DNA of 9,282 nt from Asaia bogorensis (GCA_945871455.1 CAMBXJ010000141.1:1-9282), one strand, 5' to 3'. Positions 1-6,686 are shown, counted from the first letter of the stretch. Notes: generated by a model from the sequence alone, not told the origin. Program-made: numbers and translations.

Positions 1-88
1 GCTGAACGATCGGATGCAGGACATTGTCCAGATCGCGTCGCACCACGGCCTGGCGAAAAGCTGGATCGGGGGCATTTGTCAGGGACAT
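1..88 (-). CDS. 5' end of a probable class III (aspartate aminotransferase family) PLP-dependent aminotransferase, partial
   Basis: Reading leftward from the ATG at 88-86, the first 29 codons stay open to the window edge, so the gene is truncated by the window. A GAGG ribosome-binding site (94-97) lies 5 nt before the start. The visible residues include a charged helix followed by RRDLDNVLHPIVQ. The pattern of an acidic helix then HP plus a polar residue is typical of the extreme N-terminus of class III aminotransferases, which transfer an amino group from an amine or amino acid to a keto acid using PLP. The catalytic lysine and the rest of the fold lie outside the window, so the product name rests on this short stretch alone. 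That a protein-coding gene starts here is fairly secure; the family is a guess. Confidence 0.5.
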   Translation of the reverse strand, partial: MSLTNAPDPAFRQAVVRRDLDNVLHPIVQ

Positions 89-360
89 TCTGGCCTCGCG
101 CGCGGTTGGTCGTTGCGGTTCATGCTGGATCGCCGGACGGCATCGCCGAAGCGCCGGCTGGAAACCGCGACGATAGGCCCGGTTCGGAGATGTCGTCAAA
201 CGCGAAACCGGGTGCCGTTAGCCCGACGAGTGGCCCCACGAGTGGCCCAGGTCTTCCATAATGCGAAGTAGCCGCGTTTGGGTTTCGCCCTGGCATCGGC
301 GGCGGTGAATGGCCGATCGGCTGTGGTGTGCAGCCTGTGCCGTGCGGCGACCTCCGTGGT
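89..360. other. Gene-free upstream region of the leftward aminotransferase
   Basis: No ORF here shows recognisable protein character. The region should hold the promoter of the leftward gene at the left edge, but I could not pick a convincing -35/-10 pair. Two small structures are visible. One is a 7-bp inverted repeat, CCCGGTT at 178-184 with AACCGGG at 206-212. The other is a two-copy 12-bp tandem repeat, ACGAGTGGCCC plus one base, at 226-249. The stretch ends where the inverted-repeat element begins. Confidence 0.5.
226..249. repeat. 12-bp tandem repeat, two copies
   Basis: Unit ACGAGTGGCCCC (226-237) is followed directly by ACGAGTGGCCCA (238-249); the copies differ only at the last base. 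It is non-coding as far as I can tell and sits between the leftward gene start and the inverted-repeat element. It may be replication slippage without function. Confidence 0.6.
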
Positions 361-670
361 AAAATTTGGCTCTTATGGCGTTAGCTGTTGGCGGCAGTCG
401 GTTTCCACCGACGGCGGGGACCGTTGGTTCCTGCTTCGTGACCTTCGTGCGTTCGTGGTGGAAAATCGCCGACTCGCGGCCCTTTGTGGCCTATCCAATA
501 AGGCTTTGCCGGACAGGCAGGTGTCTTTGGTTACGTTCGCATTTTTTCCGCCACGAAGGCACGAAGGTCACGAAGAAGCGACGATGTGGCGGCGCCAGCG
601 GTGCACGGGGTCTCCTGGCTGGGGGCTAGCGTCCACTCCCAACAGCTAACGCGATAAGAGCCCAAAATTT
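361..670. repeat. 310-bp intergenic element with nested inverted repeats and CACGAAGG repeats
   Basis: The outer arms, 361-391 and 639-670, are imperfect inverted copies sharing the core GCGTTAGCTGTTGG, plus GGCTCTTAT and an A/T-rich end; about 27 of 31 positions match. Nested inside is a second inverted pair, 434-466 and 541-575, which share CTTCGTGACCTTCGTGC and a following TTCGTGG-GGAAAA with very few mismatches. On the opposite strand the inner arm reads as a near-octamer repeat (CACGAAGG CACGAAGG TCACGAAG). No transposase or coding potential is present, and I see no clear target-site duplication. The architecture suggests a miniature inverted-repeat or other dispersed non-coding element. 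From memory, CACGAAGG-type repeats recur between genes in many genomes; that is recollection, not a search. A transcript of either strand could fold into a long two-step hairpin. Confidence 0.75.
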
Positions 671-735
671 GCTTCGTCGGCAATGCACCGGTCCAGGCGA
701 TTGGCGATCCCCTTTGTTGACCAGGCTGCTGGGTT

Positions 736-773
736 GGTCGTCCCCTCGTCGTCGAGGCGCACGACCTATTTTT
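736..773 (+). terminator. Intrinsic terminator with no gene upstream
   Basis: GGTCGT (736-741) pairs with ACGACC (761-766). After a small 2/3-nt internal loop, CCTCG (744-748) pairs with CGAGG (753-757) around a TCGT tetraloop. The sequence TATTTTT (767-773) follows immediately on the plus strand. This is the classic stem plus U-tract form, and only the plus strand carries the U-tract. No plus-strand gene lies anywhere to its left in the window. It either ends an unannotated small RNA or is a relic. A competing 5-bp helix (GACCA 719-723 with TGGTC 735-739) would occlude the left arm. Confidence 0.6.
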
Positions 774-875
774 GACGGCGATCTCCCCGCTGGTAGGCGG
801 AGGGGCGCGACATCAACGACGTGCGGCACCACGGGTTACACAAGGATCCGTGCGTCCGCGCGAGAACGGGGGCTT

Positions 876-926
876 GCACATCCTCGGCATCTGCGCGCGA
901 TGTGCTGCCCGGTGACATCGTCGCGC
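876..926. other. Long bulged hairpin with a competing upstream arm
   Basis: Positions 893-903 (GCGCGCGATGT) pair with 915-926 (ACATCG T CGCGC), giving 11 base pairs with a single bulged T at 921 and an 11-nt loop. GCACAT at 876-881 is also a perfect complement of ATGTGC at 900-905, so two mutually exclusive folds are possible. No gene or U-tract is attached. The element lies 140 bp beyond the 3' end of the leftward tRNA. Its function, if any, is unknown, and high GC makes chance hairpins common. Confidence 0.4.
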
Positions 927-1038
927 TCTGGGGCGTGAGGGACCGCGTTGCCCGGGCCGGCCGCGAGGATCAGTGGTTGCACGACAGAGACCGTGCGGTT
1001 TCGGGTCCGGTTCACGGCCCCTCCGGCGGAGGAGATCA

Positions 1039-1058
1039 AAACGCCATGGTTTTCATGG
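1039..1058 (-). terminator. Possible weak terminator of the tRNA-Thr transcript
   Basis: Read leftward from the tRNA, CCATG (1058-1054) and CATGG (1048-1044) form a 5-bp stem around AAAAC, followed by CGTTTT (down to 1039). The position, just 7 nt past the tRNA CCA, fits a terminator or processing signal, but the stem is short. Confidence 0.35.
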
Positions 1059-1065
1059 GGTTGAG

Positions 1066-1140
<75 letters not shown>

Positions 1141-1162
1141 GCCGGACACCAACGGGCCGCGC

Positions 1163-1192
1163 GGTATAACCGTGCTCGCCCATCAGATGCAA
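1163..1192 (-). promoter_or_regulatory. Likely promoter of tRNA-Thr
   Basis: On the minus strand TTGCAT (1192-1187) is followed after 18 nt by TATACC (1168-1163), placing the transcription start near 1156 and about 16 nt ahead of the mature tRNA. The bases directly after the -10 are almost pure G/C (CGCGCGGCCC). That kind of discriminator is known from stringently controlled stable-RNA promoters; applying it here is inference. Confidence 0.4.
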
Positions 1193-1231
1193 GCCACTTC
1201 CGGACAAACCGTCACGGAACCCGTGCAACAC

Positions 1232-1265
1232 CGGTTTCCGGCGGCCGGCACATGCCCGGAAACCG
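1232..1265. repeat. Perfect 10-bp inverted repeat between tRNA-Thr and the small ORF
   Basis: CGGTTTCCGG (1232-1241) and CCGGAAACCG (1256-1265) are exact inverted copies separated by 14 nt. It sits 48 bp before the ATG of the small ORF and 40 bp behind the tRNA promoter -35, so it could be an operator, a transcript-leader hairpin or a boundary terminator. There is no U-tract on either side. Confidence 0.55.
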
Positions 1266-1312
1266 AGGCAATCCCCGCTTGACGCTGGCCACCAGCCGAC
1301 GATCCTTATGCC

Positions 1313-1498
1313 ATGGACGATCCCAAATCCTCGCAATCCCCCGCGCCAGAACCCGACCAGACGGCGGATAAACCGATCAGCCCCGCCCAGCGGCAACGTC
1401 TGCGGCGAGAGGCAGAGGCGTTGCGCGCCAATCTGCGCAAGCGCAAGGATCAGGCCAGGCAGCGCGCCTCGACAGCCGATCCGCCCGAGAAGGATTGA
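1313..1498 (+). CDS. Small charged hypothetical protein (61 aa)
   Basis: The product has a disordered, proline- and acid-rich N-terminal third (about residues 1-22). This is followed by a strongly basic predicted helix with R/K/E/A periodicity (about 24-52, containing QRLRREAEALRANLRKRKDQ) and a short acidic tail. Small proteins with a similar ALRxNLRxRK helix occur as conserved hypotheticals in alphaproteobacteria, in my recollection. No catalytic or metal-binding motif is visible. The start ATG at 1313 lacks a clear ribosome-binding site. A TTGACG box at 1279-1284 could be a -35, which would leave a very short or absent leader. An overlapping frame beginning at 1308 gives low-complexity Pro/Arg sequence and was set aside. 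The function is unknown; nucleic-acid or protein binding would suit the basic helix, but that is inference. Confidence 0.6.
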   Translation: MDDPKSSQSPAPEPDQTADKPISPAQRQRLRREAEALRANLRKRKDQARQRASTADPPEKD

Positions 1499-1566
1499 TC
1501 AGAGCTGTCAACCATGGACTGATCGCGCGGACGCGGATTGACCGGACCGCCATCCATCATACCAGC

Positions 1567-1595
1567 GGCGCGGCCGGCATGATGCTGACCGCGCC
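1567..1595. terminator. Stem-loop between the convergent small ORF and opgC
   Basis: GGCGCGG (1567-1573) pairs perfectly with CCGCGCC (1589-1595) around a 15-nt loop. It is followed on the plus strand by TTCCCCC, a poor U-tract. It lies between two converging stop codons (1498 and 1648) and could serve both directions. A weaker GATCAG/CTGATC pair (1497-1502 with 1519-1524) overlaps the small ORF stop. Confidence 0.35.
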
Positions 1596-1647
1596 TTCCC
1601 CCTGACCTCGGAACCACCGGCGATCACGCCCAACGATCCAATTCCGC

Positions 1648-2793
1648 TCAGGATCTGACCGCGGCGGCGGCGAAGGGCGGCACGTCCTTGCGCCGATCCA
1701 GCCATTTCGCGAACAGCAGCAGTGAAAAGCAGCCCGCCGCAAGCAGGATTGGGTCCAGCCACCACGCCATCCCCGGCAGCAGACGGAAGGCCACGGTGAC
1801 ACCCCAGGCCAGGAACAACCCCAAGCAGAAGATTTGCAGGCTGTAACGCCCGCCGGTCGCCAGCCAGCGCCCCGCCAGCCCATGCATCCAGGGCCGGTCC
1901 CGCGGCACCAGGCAGGATACCAGCCAAGCCAACGCCAACGCGTGCAGCAGGCGCAGCGGTGCCAGCTCATTCTTGTTCCAGATGACGTCCAGGTTCGGTA
2001 ACGGCGCATCCCACGGCAGAAACCCGTACCATCCCAGCCGCAGCCACAGCGCGAACAGCACAAACACGACGGCGGCAACGGTCAGCCAGCGCATCTCCGG
2101 CAGGGCCTGGCCGAACATCAAGGTCCGCCGTCCCAGCCAGGCACCGAACAGGAACAGAATCTGCCAGGCGAACGGGTTGAAGCCCAGCCCCATGTCGGGC
2201 GAGGGACTCGGCAGCGCCAGGCCGAACACCCAGACCGAGGCATAAAGCCCGCCCGGCACCGCAAGCGACCACGCGCCGTAACGCGACTCCAACCAGGCAA
2301 ACAGCGGCAGCGCCGCCATGCACCACACGAAGACGGGCAGGATGTTGACGAATTCCGGCAGATACAGTGTCGCCAATGCCGCCGGGATGGCGCGGAGCGG
2401 ATCCGTCATCATGTAGCCCCAGCCCAGGCGTTGCAGTTCGCCGGGAAGCACGCCCATCTTGCATACCAGGGCGATCATCACGCCGAACAGGCAGAACACC
2501 AGCAGATGGGTTCGGTACAGATCGAACGCCCGATTAACCATGTCCCGGGTCGCCGGCCACCAGCCCTGAAGCACGAATTTGCGGGCAAACACGCTGCCCA
2601 GCATGAAGCCGGACAGGAACAGGAACTGCTCCGAACTGTCCGACAGACCCCAGGCCTTATGGATCAGCCACGCGCCGATCAAGGATCCCTCGGCATGGCT
2701 GGCGAAAATCGTCAGTTGCAGGATGCCGCGAACGATATCGACGCGGGTATCGCGCGGCGGACGGGCAAGAACAGGCTGAGGTGGCTGGGTCAT
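1648..2793 (-). CDS. opgC: OpgC-family membrane protein (probable glucan succinyl/acyltransferase)
   Basis: This 381-aa protein is very rich in Trp, Leu and Phe and has about ten hydrophobic segments, as expected of an inner-membrane acyltransferase. The N-terminus carries the family signature: RDTRVDIVRG (14-23) leads into the first membrane helix with a conserved-looking histidine (H33, ASHAEG), then SDSSEQFLFLSG (51-62) opens the second helix. OpgC proteins (known from Rhodobacter) add succinyl groups to periplasmic osmoregulated glucans, making them anionic. The length matches the family. It is divergent from dcd and convergent with the small ORF, so it is probably a single-gene unit. No glucan synthase gene (opgGH or ndvB type) lies in the window. 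The start ATG has no strong Shine-Dalgarno. A related acyltransferase acting on another surface polysaccharide remains possible. Confidence 0.8.
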   Translation of the reverse strand: MTQPPQPVLARPPRDTRVDIVRGILQLTIFASHAEGSLIGAWLIHKAWGLSDSSEQFLFLSGFMLGSVFARKFVLQGWWPATRDMVNRAFDLYRTHLLVFCLFGVMIALVCKMGVLPGELQRLGWGYMMTDPLRAIPAALATLYLPEFVNILPVFVWCMAALPLFAWLESRYGAWSLAVPGGLYASVWVFGLALPSPSPDMGLGFNPFAWQILFLFGAWLGRRTLMFGQALPEMRWLTVAAVVFVLFALWLRLGWYGFLPWDAPLPNLDVIWNKNELAPLRLLHALALAWLVSCLVPRDRPWMHGLAGRWLATGGRYSLQIFCLGLFLAWGVTVAFRLLPGMAWWLDPILLAAGCFSLLLFAKWLDRRKDVPPFAAAAVRS

Positions 2794-3058
2794 GGCGGGT
2801 CCGTGGTTGTCGGCATGTCTGAAGGGTTAGTATCCGGCCGAGCGGGCGCGTTACAGCACAGGTACTATGATGTTTCGTCGCCACCCGCCCGCGGGTTACA
2901 TCGATCATCGTCCCGCAACGCCGGCGCCTCACGGACGCCCGACCGAGCCGAACCGCCGGTCATGCCGGGACACGACCGCGCCAACGCAGCGTTTGCGGCG
3001 GCGCGGCGGTTCGGGCTAGACGTTGGGCTTCCCCGCCGCACTGGAGTCCTTCCCCGAC
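2794..3058. promoter_or_regulatory. Divergent intergenic region between opgC and dcd
   Basis: This 265-bp stretch must carry the promoters for leftward opgC and for the rightward dcd-murA-ppa unit. A TATGAT -10-like hexamer lies on the plus strand at 2866-2871, but no matching -35 stands 16-18 nt ahead of it. I therefore place no promoter firmly. The in-frame TTG at 3023 would extend dcd by 12 residues that do not look like Dcd. Confidence 0.45.
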
Positions 3059-3613
3059 ATGCCCGTTCTCTCCGATCGCTGGATCCGCCAGATGGCACAG
3101 GAGCACGGCATGATCGAGCCATTTGTCGAATCGCAAAAACGTGAGGGCGTGATCAGCTACGGGCTTTCCAGCTACGGCTACGATGCGCGCATCGCCGATG
3201 AGTTCAAGATTTTCACCAATATCGACTCCGCCGTCGTCGACCCCAAGGCGTTCGCGCCCACCAGCTTCGTCGACCGCAAGACCGATATCTGCATCATCCC
3301 GCCCAACAGCTTCGCCCTGGGCCACACGGTCGAGTATTTCCGGATCCCGCGCGACGTGCTCGTGATCTGCCTGGGCAAGAGCACCTACGCCCGCTGCGGC
3401 ATCATCGTGAACGTCACCCCGCTGGAGCCCGAATGGGAAGGCCAGGTGACGATTGAAATTTCCAACACCACCCCCCTGCCCGCGCGCATCCACGCGCATG
3501 AGGGAATCTGCCAGTTCCTTTTCCTGCAGGGCAATGAGCCCTGCGAAACCAGCTACGCCGATAAGGCGGGCAAATATATGGGCCAGCGCGGCGTCGCGCT
3601 GCCAAGGATGTAG
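3059..3613 (+). CDS. dcd: dCTP deaminase
   Basis: This 184-aa cytosolic enzyme deaminates dCTP to dUTP, feeding dUMP and so dTTP synthesis. The start is the ATG giving [14 protein letters not shown], the standard beginning of alphaproteobacterial Dcd; a GGAG lies 12 nt upstream. Visible family blocks are [13 protein letters not shown] (32-44), the substrate-binding loop GKSTYARCG (106-114, with the conserved Arg112), and [12 protein letters not shown] (125-136), in which E133 is the expected catalytic glutamate. The C-terminus GKYMGQRG closes the active site in the trimer. The length and end are typical of the monofunctional enzyme rather than the bifunctional deaminase/dUTPase. It is the first gene of a tight cluster: its TAG is 3 nt before the murA ATG, and both are in the same frame. 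Confidence 0.96.
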   Translation: MPVLSDRWIRQMAQEHGMIEPFVESQKREGVISYGLSSYGYDARIADEFKIFTNIDSAVVDPKAFAPTSFVDRKTDICIIPPNSFALGHTVEYFRIPRDVLVICLGKSTYARCGIIVNVTPLEPEWEGQVTIEISNTTPLPARIHAHEGICQFLFLQGNEPCETSYADKAGKYMGQRGVALPRM

Positions 3614-3616
3614 CAT

Positions 3617-4879
3617 ATGGACCGGATTCGCATCCGCGGCGGCCAGCCTCTGTCCGGCGAGATCGCCATCGGCGGCGCCAAGAACGCAGCCCTCCCCCTG
3701 ATGACGGCCGGACTCCTGACCGAGGACCGGCTGGTCCTGTCCAACGTGCCGCGCCTGGCCGACATCCAGACCATGTCGCAGTTGCTGGCCCAGCACGGCA
3801 TCGCGGTCGAACCCGTCGGCAACGCCGGACGCCAACTGTCCCTGGGTGGCGCCATCACCAACACCGAAGCCCCCTACGACATCGTCCGAAAAATGCGCGC
3901 CTCCGTCCTCGTGCTCGGCCCCCTCCTGGCCCGCGTGGGAGAGGCAAGGGTCTCCCTGCCCGGCGGTTGCGCCATCGGCACCCGACCCGTCGATCTGCAC
4001 CTGAAGGGCCTGGAGCAGATGGGCGCCCGCTTCAACCTGGACAGCGGCTACATCGATGGCCGCGTGGACGGCAGGCTGCGCGGCGCCGCGATCGTGTTCC
4101 CCTTCGTGTCCGTGGGCGCGACCGAGAACCTGCTGATGGCCGCCGCCCTCGCCGATGGCCGCACCGTCCTGTCCAACGCCGCGCGGGAACCCGAGATCGG
4201 CGATCTCGCCACGTGTCTGGTCGCCATGGGCGCGCGGATCGAGGGCATCGGCGGCGACACCCTGACGATCGATGGCGTGGACCGTCTGCATGGCGCCGAA
4301 CACGCCATCATCCCCGACCGGATCGAGACCGGCAGCTACGCCTGCGCCGCCGCCATCTCCGGCGGGTCCGTCTTCCTGCGCCATGCTCGGCTGGACCATC
4401 TGGGAGCCACGGTGCGGATCCTGCGCGAGGCCGGGGTGGAAATCCTGGAGCAGGACGACGGCCTGATGGTGAAACGGCTGAACGGTCTGCATGGCGCCGA
4501 TGTGATGACCGAGCCCTATCCGGGTTTTCCGACCGACATGCAGGCGCAGTTCATGGCGCTGATGTCGGTGGCCGAGGGCGCGTCCATGGTCACCGAAACC
4601 ATCTTCGAGAACCGCTTCATGCATGTCCCGGAACTCAACCGGATGGGCGCGCGGATCAACGTGCACGGGTCTTCGGCCATCGTGCGCGGCGTGCCGTCGC
4701 TGTCCGGTGCCCCGGTGATGGCAACGGACCTGCGCGCGTCGCTGTCGCTGATCCTGGCCGGGCTGGCCGCGAAGGGGGACACGGTGGTGAACCGGGTGTA
4801 TCACCTCGATCGCGGCTATGAGGCGGTGGAGCAGAAGCTGGCGGCGTGCGGGGCGGATATTGAGCGGATCGGGGGGTAG
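3617..4879 (+). CDS. murA: UDP-N-acetylglucosamine 1-carboxyvinyltransferase
   Basis: This 420-aa protein catalyses the first committed step of peptidoglycan synthesis, moving enolpyruvate from PEP to UDP-GlcNAc; it is the fosfomycin target. Key residues are all present: GGAKNAALP with K22 and N23, [14 protein letters not shown] with the reactive Cys118 (equivalent to Cys115 in E. coli, so fosfomycin can bind), [12 protein letters not shown] with D307, and DRGYE with Arg399. The length is normal and the two-domain inside-out barrel is intact. An AAGGA ribosome-binding site (3604-3608) sits inside the end of dcd, 8 nt before the ATG, which indicates co-expression. The stop is TAG, and the next gene follows after 9 nt. 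Confidence 0.97.
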   Translation: MDRIRIRGGQPLSGEIAIGGAKNAALPLMTAGLLTEDRLVLSNVPRLADIQTMSQLLAQHGIAVEPVGNAGRQLSLGGAITNTEAPYDIVRKMRASVLVLGPLLARVGEARVSLPGGCAIGTRPVDLHLKGLEQMGARFNLDSGYIDGRVDGRLRGAAIVFPFVSVGATENLLMAAALADGRTVLSNAAREPEIGDLATCLVAMGARIEGIGGDTLTIDGVDRLHGAEHAIIPDRIETGSYACAAAISGGSVFLRHARLDHLGATVRILREAGVEILEQDDGLMVKRLNGLHGADVMTEPYPGFPTDMQAQFMALMSVAEGASMVTETIFENRFMHVPELNRMGARINVHGSSAIVRGVPSLSGAPVMATDLRASLSLILAGLAAKGDTVVNRVYHLDRGYEAVEQKLAACGADIERIGG

Positions 4880-4888
4880 GGGAAATCC

Positions 4889-5431
4889 ATGCGCATCGAC
4901 GCCATCGCCATCGGCAAGAACCCACCCGAAGACGTCAACGTCATCATCGAGGTCGCCATCGGCGGGGAGCCGGTCAAATACGAAATGGACAAGGCCGCCG
5001 GCACCCTGGTGGTCGACCGCTTCCTCTACACTCCGATGCGCTACCCGGGGAATTACGGCTTCGTCCCCCACACATTGTCCGACGACGGCGACCCGATCGA
5101 CGTGCTGGTGGCGAACACCCGCCCGATCATCCCCGGCGCGGTGATCAACGTCCGCCCGGTCGGCGTGCTGAAAATGGATGACGAAGCCGGCGGCGATGAA
5201 AAGATCATCGCGGTCCCCTCGCCCAAACTGACCCAGCGCTATGTCAACGTGCACAACTACACAGACCTGCCGAAGATCACGCTGGAACAGATCCAGCACT
5301 TCTTCGAGCACTACAAGGACCTGGAACCCGGCAAATGGGTTAAGGTGATCGGCTGGGGAGACGCCGCCGAAGCGCGCGCCATGATTGTCGCCGCGATCGA
5401 ACGGCAGGCGCGTGCACAGGCCAAGGGCTGA
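4889..5431 (+). CDS. ppa: Inorganic pyrophosphatase, family I
   Basis: This 180-aa soluble metal-dependent enzyme hydrolyses pyrophosphate to two phosphates and so pulls biosynthetic reactions forward. The family signature DGDPIDV contains the metal-binding aspartates D66, D68 and D71, matching the D65/D67/D70 set of the E. coli enzyme. Also visible are [12 protein letters not shown] and, near the C-terminus, the block [16 protein letters not shown], which contains conserved catalytic-pocket residues. The length is close to the usual 170-180 for the bacterial hexameric form. The ribosome-binding site AGGGGA (4878-4883) overlaps the murA stop codon, 5 nt before the ATG, so translation of the two is likely coupled. 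The gene is in the same frame as murA and dcd. It ends the cluster: 106 bp containing a perfect palindrome follow. Confidence 0.96.
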   Translation: MRIDAIAIGKNPPEDVNVIIEVAIGGEPVKYEMDKAAGTLVVDRFLYTPMRYPGNYGFVPHTLSDDGDPIDVLVANTRPIIPGAVINVRPVGVLKMDDEAGGDEKIIAVPSPKLTQRYVNVHNYTDLPKITLEQIQHFFEHYKDLEPGKWVKVIGWGDAAEARAMIVAAIERQARAQAKG

Positions 5432-5448
5432 TCGCGGACAACGACCAT

Positions 5449-5466
5449 CCGGTCTGGCCAGACCGG
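5449..5466. promoter_or_regulatory. Perfect 18-bp palindrome after ppa
   Basis: CCGGTCTGGCCAGACCGG is an exact 9+9 dyad with no spacer. It lies 17 nt after the ppa stop and 70 nt before the start of the receptor gene. As RNA it could only fold with a few central bases unpaired, and no U-tract follows. A dimeric regulator operator for the downstream gene is therefore as likely as a terminator. Confidence 0.45.
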
Positions 5467-5536
5467 GCGGACCCGTCTATGCAGGACCATGAGATCAGCC
5501 CATCGGGCCGTGCCTCCCGCGGGAAAATGCCTTGAA

Positions 5537-6595
5537 ATGACCGACGCCCTGCCGTACCTGCATCGGCGTAAGATGCTGATGCTGTTGGGAAGCCTGCCGC
5601 TCGCAGGCCCAGCGGGCGGAGCATTTGCAAGTACCGCCGCAGCGCCGATGGACGCGGCGACCATGTTGGTTGCCGGCCCCGACGGGGGAAATCTGGATCG
5701 ATGGGGACGGTTGATGCAACCGGCGCTTGCCCTAGGTCTGCCACCGGCCGCCATCCTCCGCCTTAATACCCTCGGCGCCGCAGACGGCGTCACCGGCGCC
5801 AATCAATTCCTGGCCCGAGGAGAACCGGACGGCCGAACCGTGCTGCTCGCGCCCGGTGACGCGGCGATCTCCTGGCTGGTCGGCGAGGCCCGCGCCCAAT
5901 ACGATGTCGGTCAATGGGTGCCGATCATGGCCGCGGTCGACCCGGCGACCCTGATCGTCCGCACCGGCGCCTTCGCCCCCAATCGCCCGATCAGACTGGC
6001 CGCGTCCGGACCCGCCAGCATTGACCTGCCGGCGATCCTGGGCATCGATCTGCTGGGCGCGCGCGCCATGCTGGTGCCGCCGCTACCGCTGGAAGCGCAG
6101 ATCGACAGCTTCGCACGCGGGGACATCGATGCGATCTTCCTGCGCGGACACCGGGTGGCCGACCGGGCGGCCTCGCTGGTGGGGATGGGGGGCGTGCCGC
6201 TGTTCAGCCTGGGCGCGCGGGATGAAACCGGAAAGCCGATCCGCTGCCAGACCTTCGCCGATGTGCCGACCCTGGCGGAAGTCCATGCGGCCACGCGCGG
6301 CCCCATTGCCGGACCGCTTTACGACGCGTGGCTGGCCGCGGCCGTCGCCGCGCAACTGGAATTCATGCTGGTCCTGCCGCACCTGACCCCGGCCGCCGCG
6401 GTCGCCTTGTGGCGACGGGCCGGGGCCGAGGCGATGGCATCGCTGGATGTCCAGGCAGTGGCGCTGCCGTTGGGCGTGCGGGTAATCAGCGGGGCAGAGG
6501 CCAGCGCAACCGGCGCCGCCATCGCGTCCGGCCAGGCGGCCCGCATGGATCTGCGGCGATGGTTGGAAACCCGCTTCAACTGGCGTCCGGCCTGA
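5537..6595 (+). CDS. Bug/TctC-type periplasmic solute-binding protein, Tat-like signal
   Basis: This 352-aa product resembles receptors of the tripartite tricarboxylate transporter (Bug/TctC) family, which bind small carboxylates in the periplasm. The N-terminus HRRKMLMLLGSLPLAG has paired arginines (R10, R11) before a hydrophobic stretch and an AFA-S cleavage-like site near residue 31, so a Tat-type signal peptide is plausible. Family-like blocks are MLVAGPDGGNLDRWGRLM after the signal (the glycine-rich first strand and loop), GEPDGRTVLLAP, GDIDAIF (195-201) and ADVPTLAE (241-248, typical of Bug proteins). The acidic ligand contacts common in the family are not obvious, so the ligand cannot be named. 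No TctA/TctB membrane genes are nearby, which is usual for the many orphan Bug receptors. I chose ATG 5537 because it places the RR motif near the terminus; ATG 5489 would add 16 residues. Neither start has a good ribosome-binding site. Confidence 0.65.
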   Translation: MTDALPYLHRRKMLMLLGSLPLAGPAGGAFASTAAAPMDAATMLVAGPDGGNLDRWGRLMQPALALGLPPAAILRLNTLGAADGVTGANQFLARGEPDGRTVLLAPGDAAISWLVGEARAQYDVGQWVPIMAAVDPATLIVRTGAFAPNRPIRLAASGPASIDLPAILGIDLLGARAMLVPPLPLEAQIDSFARGDIDAIFLRGHRVADRAASLVGMGGVPLFSLGARDETGKPIRCQTFADVPTLAEVHAATRGPIAGPLYDAWLAAAVAAQLEFMLVLPHLTPAAAVALWRRAGAEAMASLDVQAVALPLGVRVISGAEASATGAAIASGQAARMDLRRWLETRFNWRPA

Positions 6596-6686
6596 TCGCT
6601 CGGCATGCCGGCCGGTCGCGGCATTCCGGTTCGGCCAGCCGCCCCCAACCATCGACCCGCTGACCCAACCAAACGCAACCGCCCCA

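Larger units (their letters stand above)
671..1065. other. Structured gene-free region between the repeat element and the tRNA
   Basis: I find no credible protein gene. ORFs on both strands here are arginine- and proline-rich frame shadows, and one (leftward from 1396) runs straight across the tRNA. The region contains an intrinsic terminator on the plus strand, a stem CCGC/GCGG with flanking C/G runs around 783-806, a long bulged hairpin at 893-926, and a short terminator-like stem just after the tRNA. This density of structure is unusual for plain spacer DNA and leaves room for a small RNA. Confidence 0.5.

Noticed and set aside
434..575. CRISPR-like array from the CACGAAGG repeats
   Set aside because: The units are 8-9 nt long and directly adjacent with no spacers, and the two clusters are inverted relative to each other. 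No cas genes are present.
278..649. 123-codon rightward open frame
   Set aside because: It lies almost entirely within the inverted-repeat element and encodes the octamer-like repeat as RRHEGHEE, the usual false ORF such repeats produce.
3023..3058. TTG upstream start adding 12 residues to dCTP deaminase
   Set aside because: The added residues do not match the conserved Dcd N-terminus, which begins at the ATG at 3059.
2960..5311. 783-codon leftward open frame across dcd, murA and ppa
   Set aside because: It is exactly antisense to three well-supported genes in one shared frame. Its His/Asp/Gly-rich composition is typical of antisense frames in high-GC DNA, and no family character is visible.
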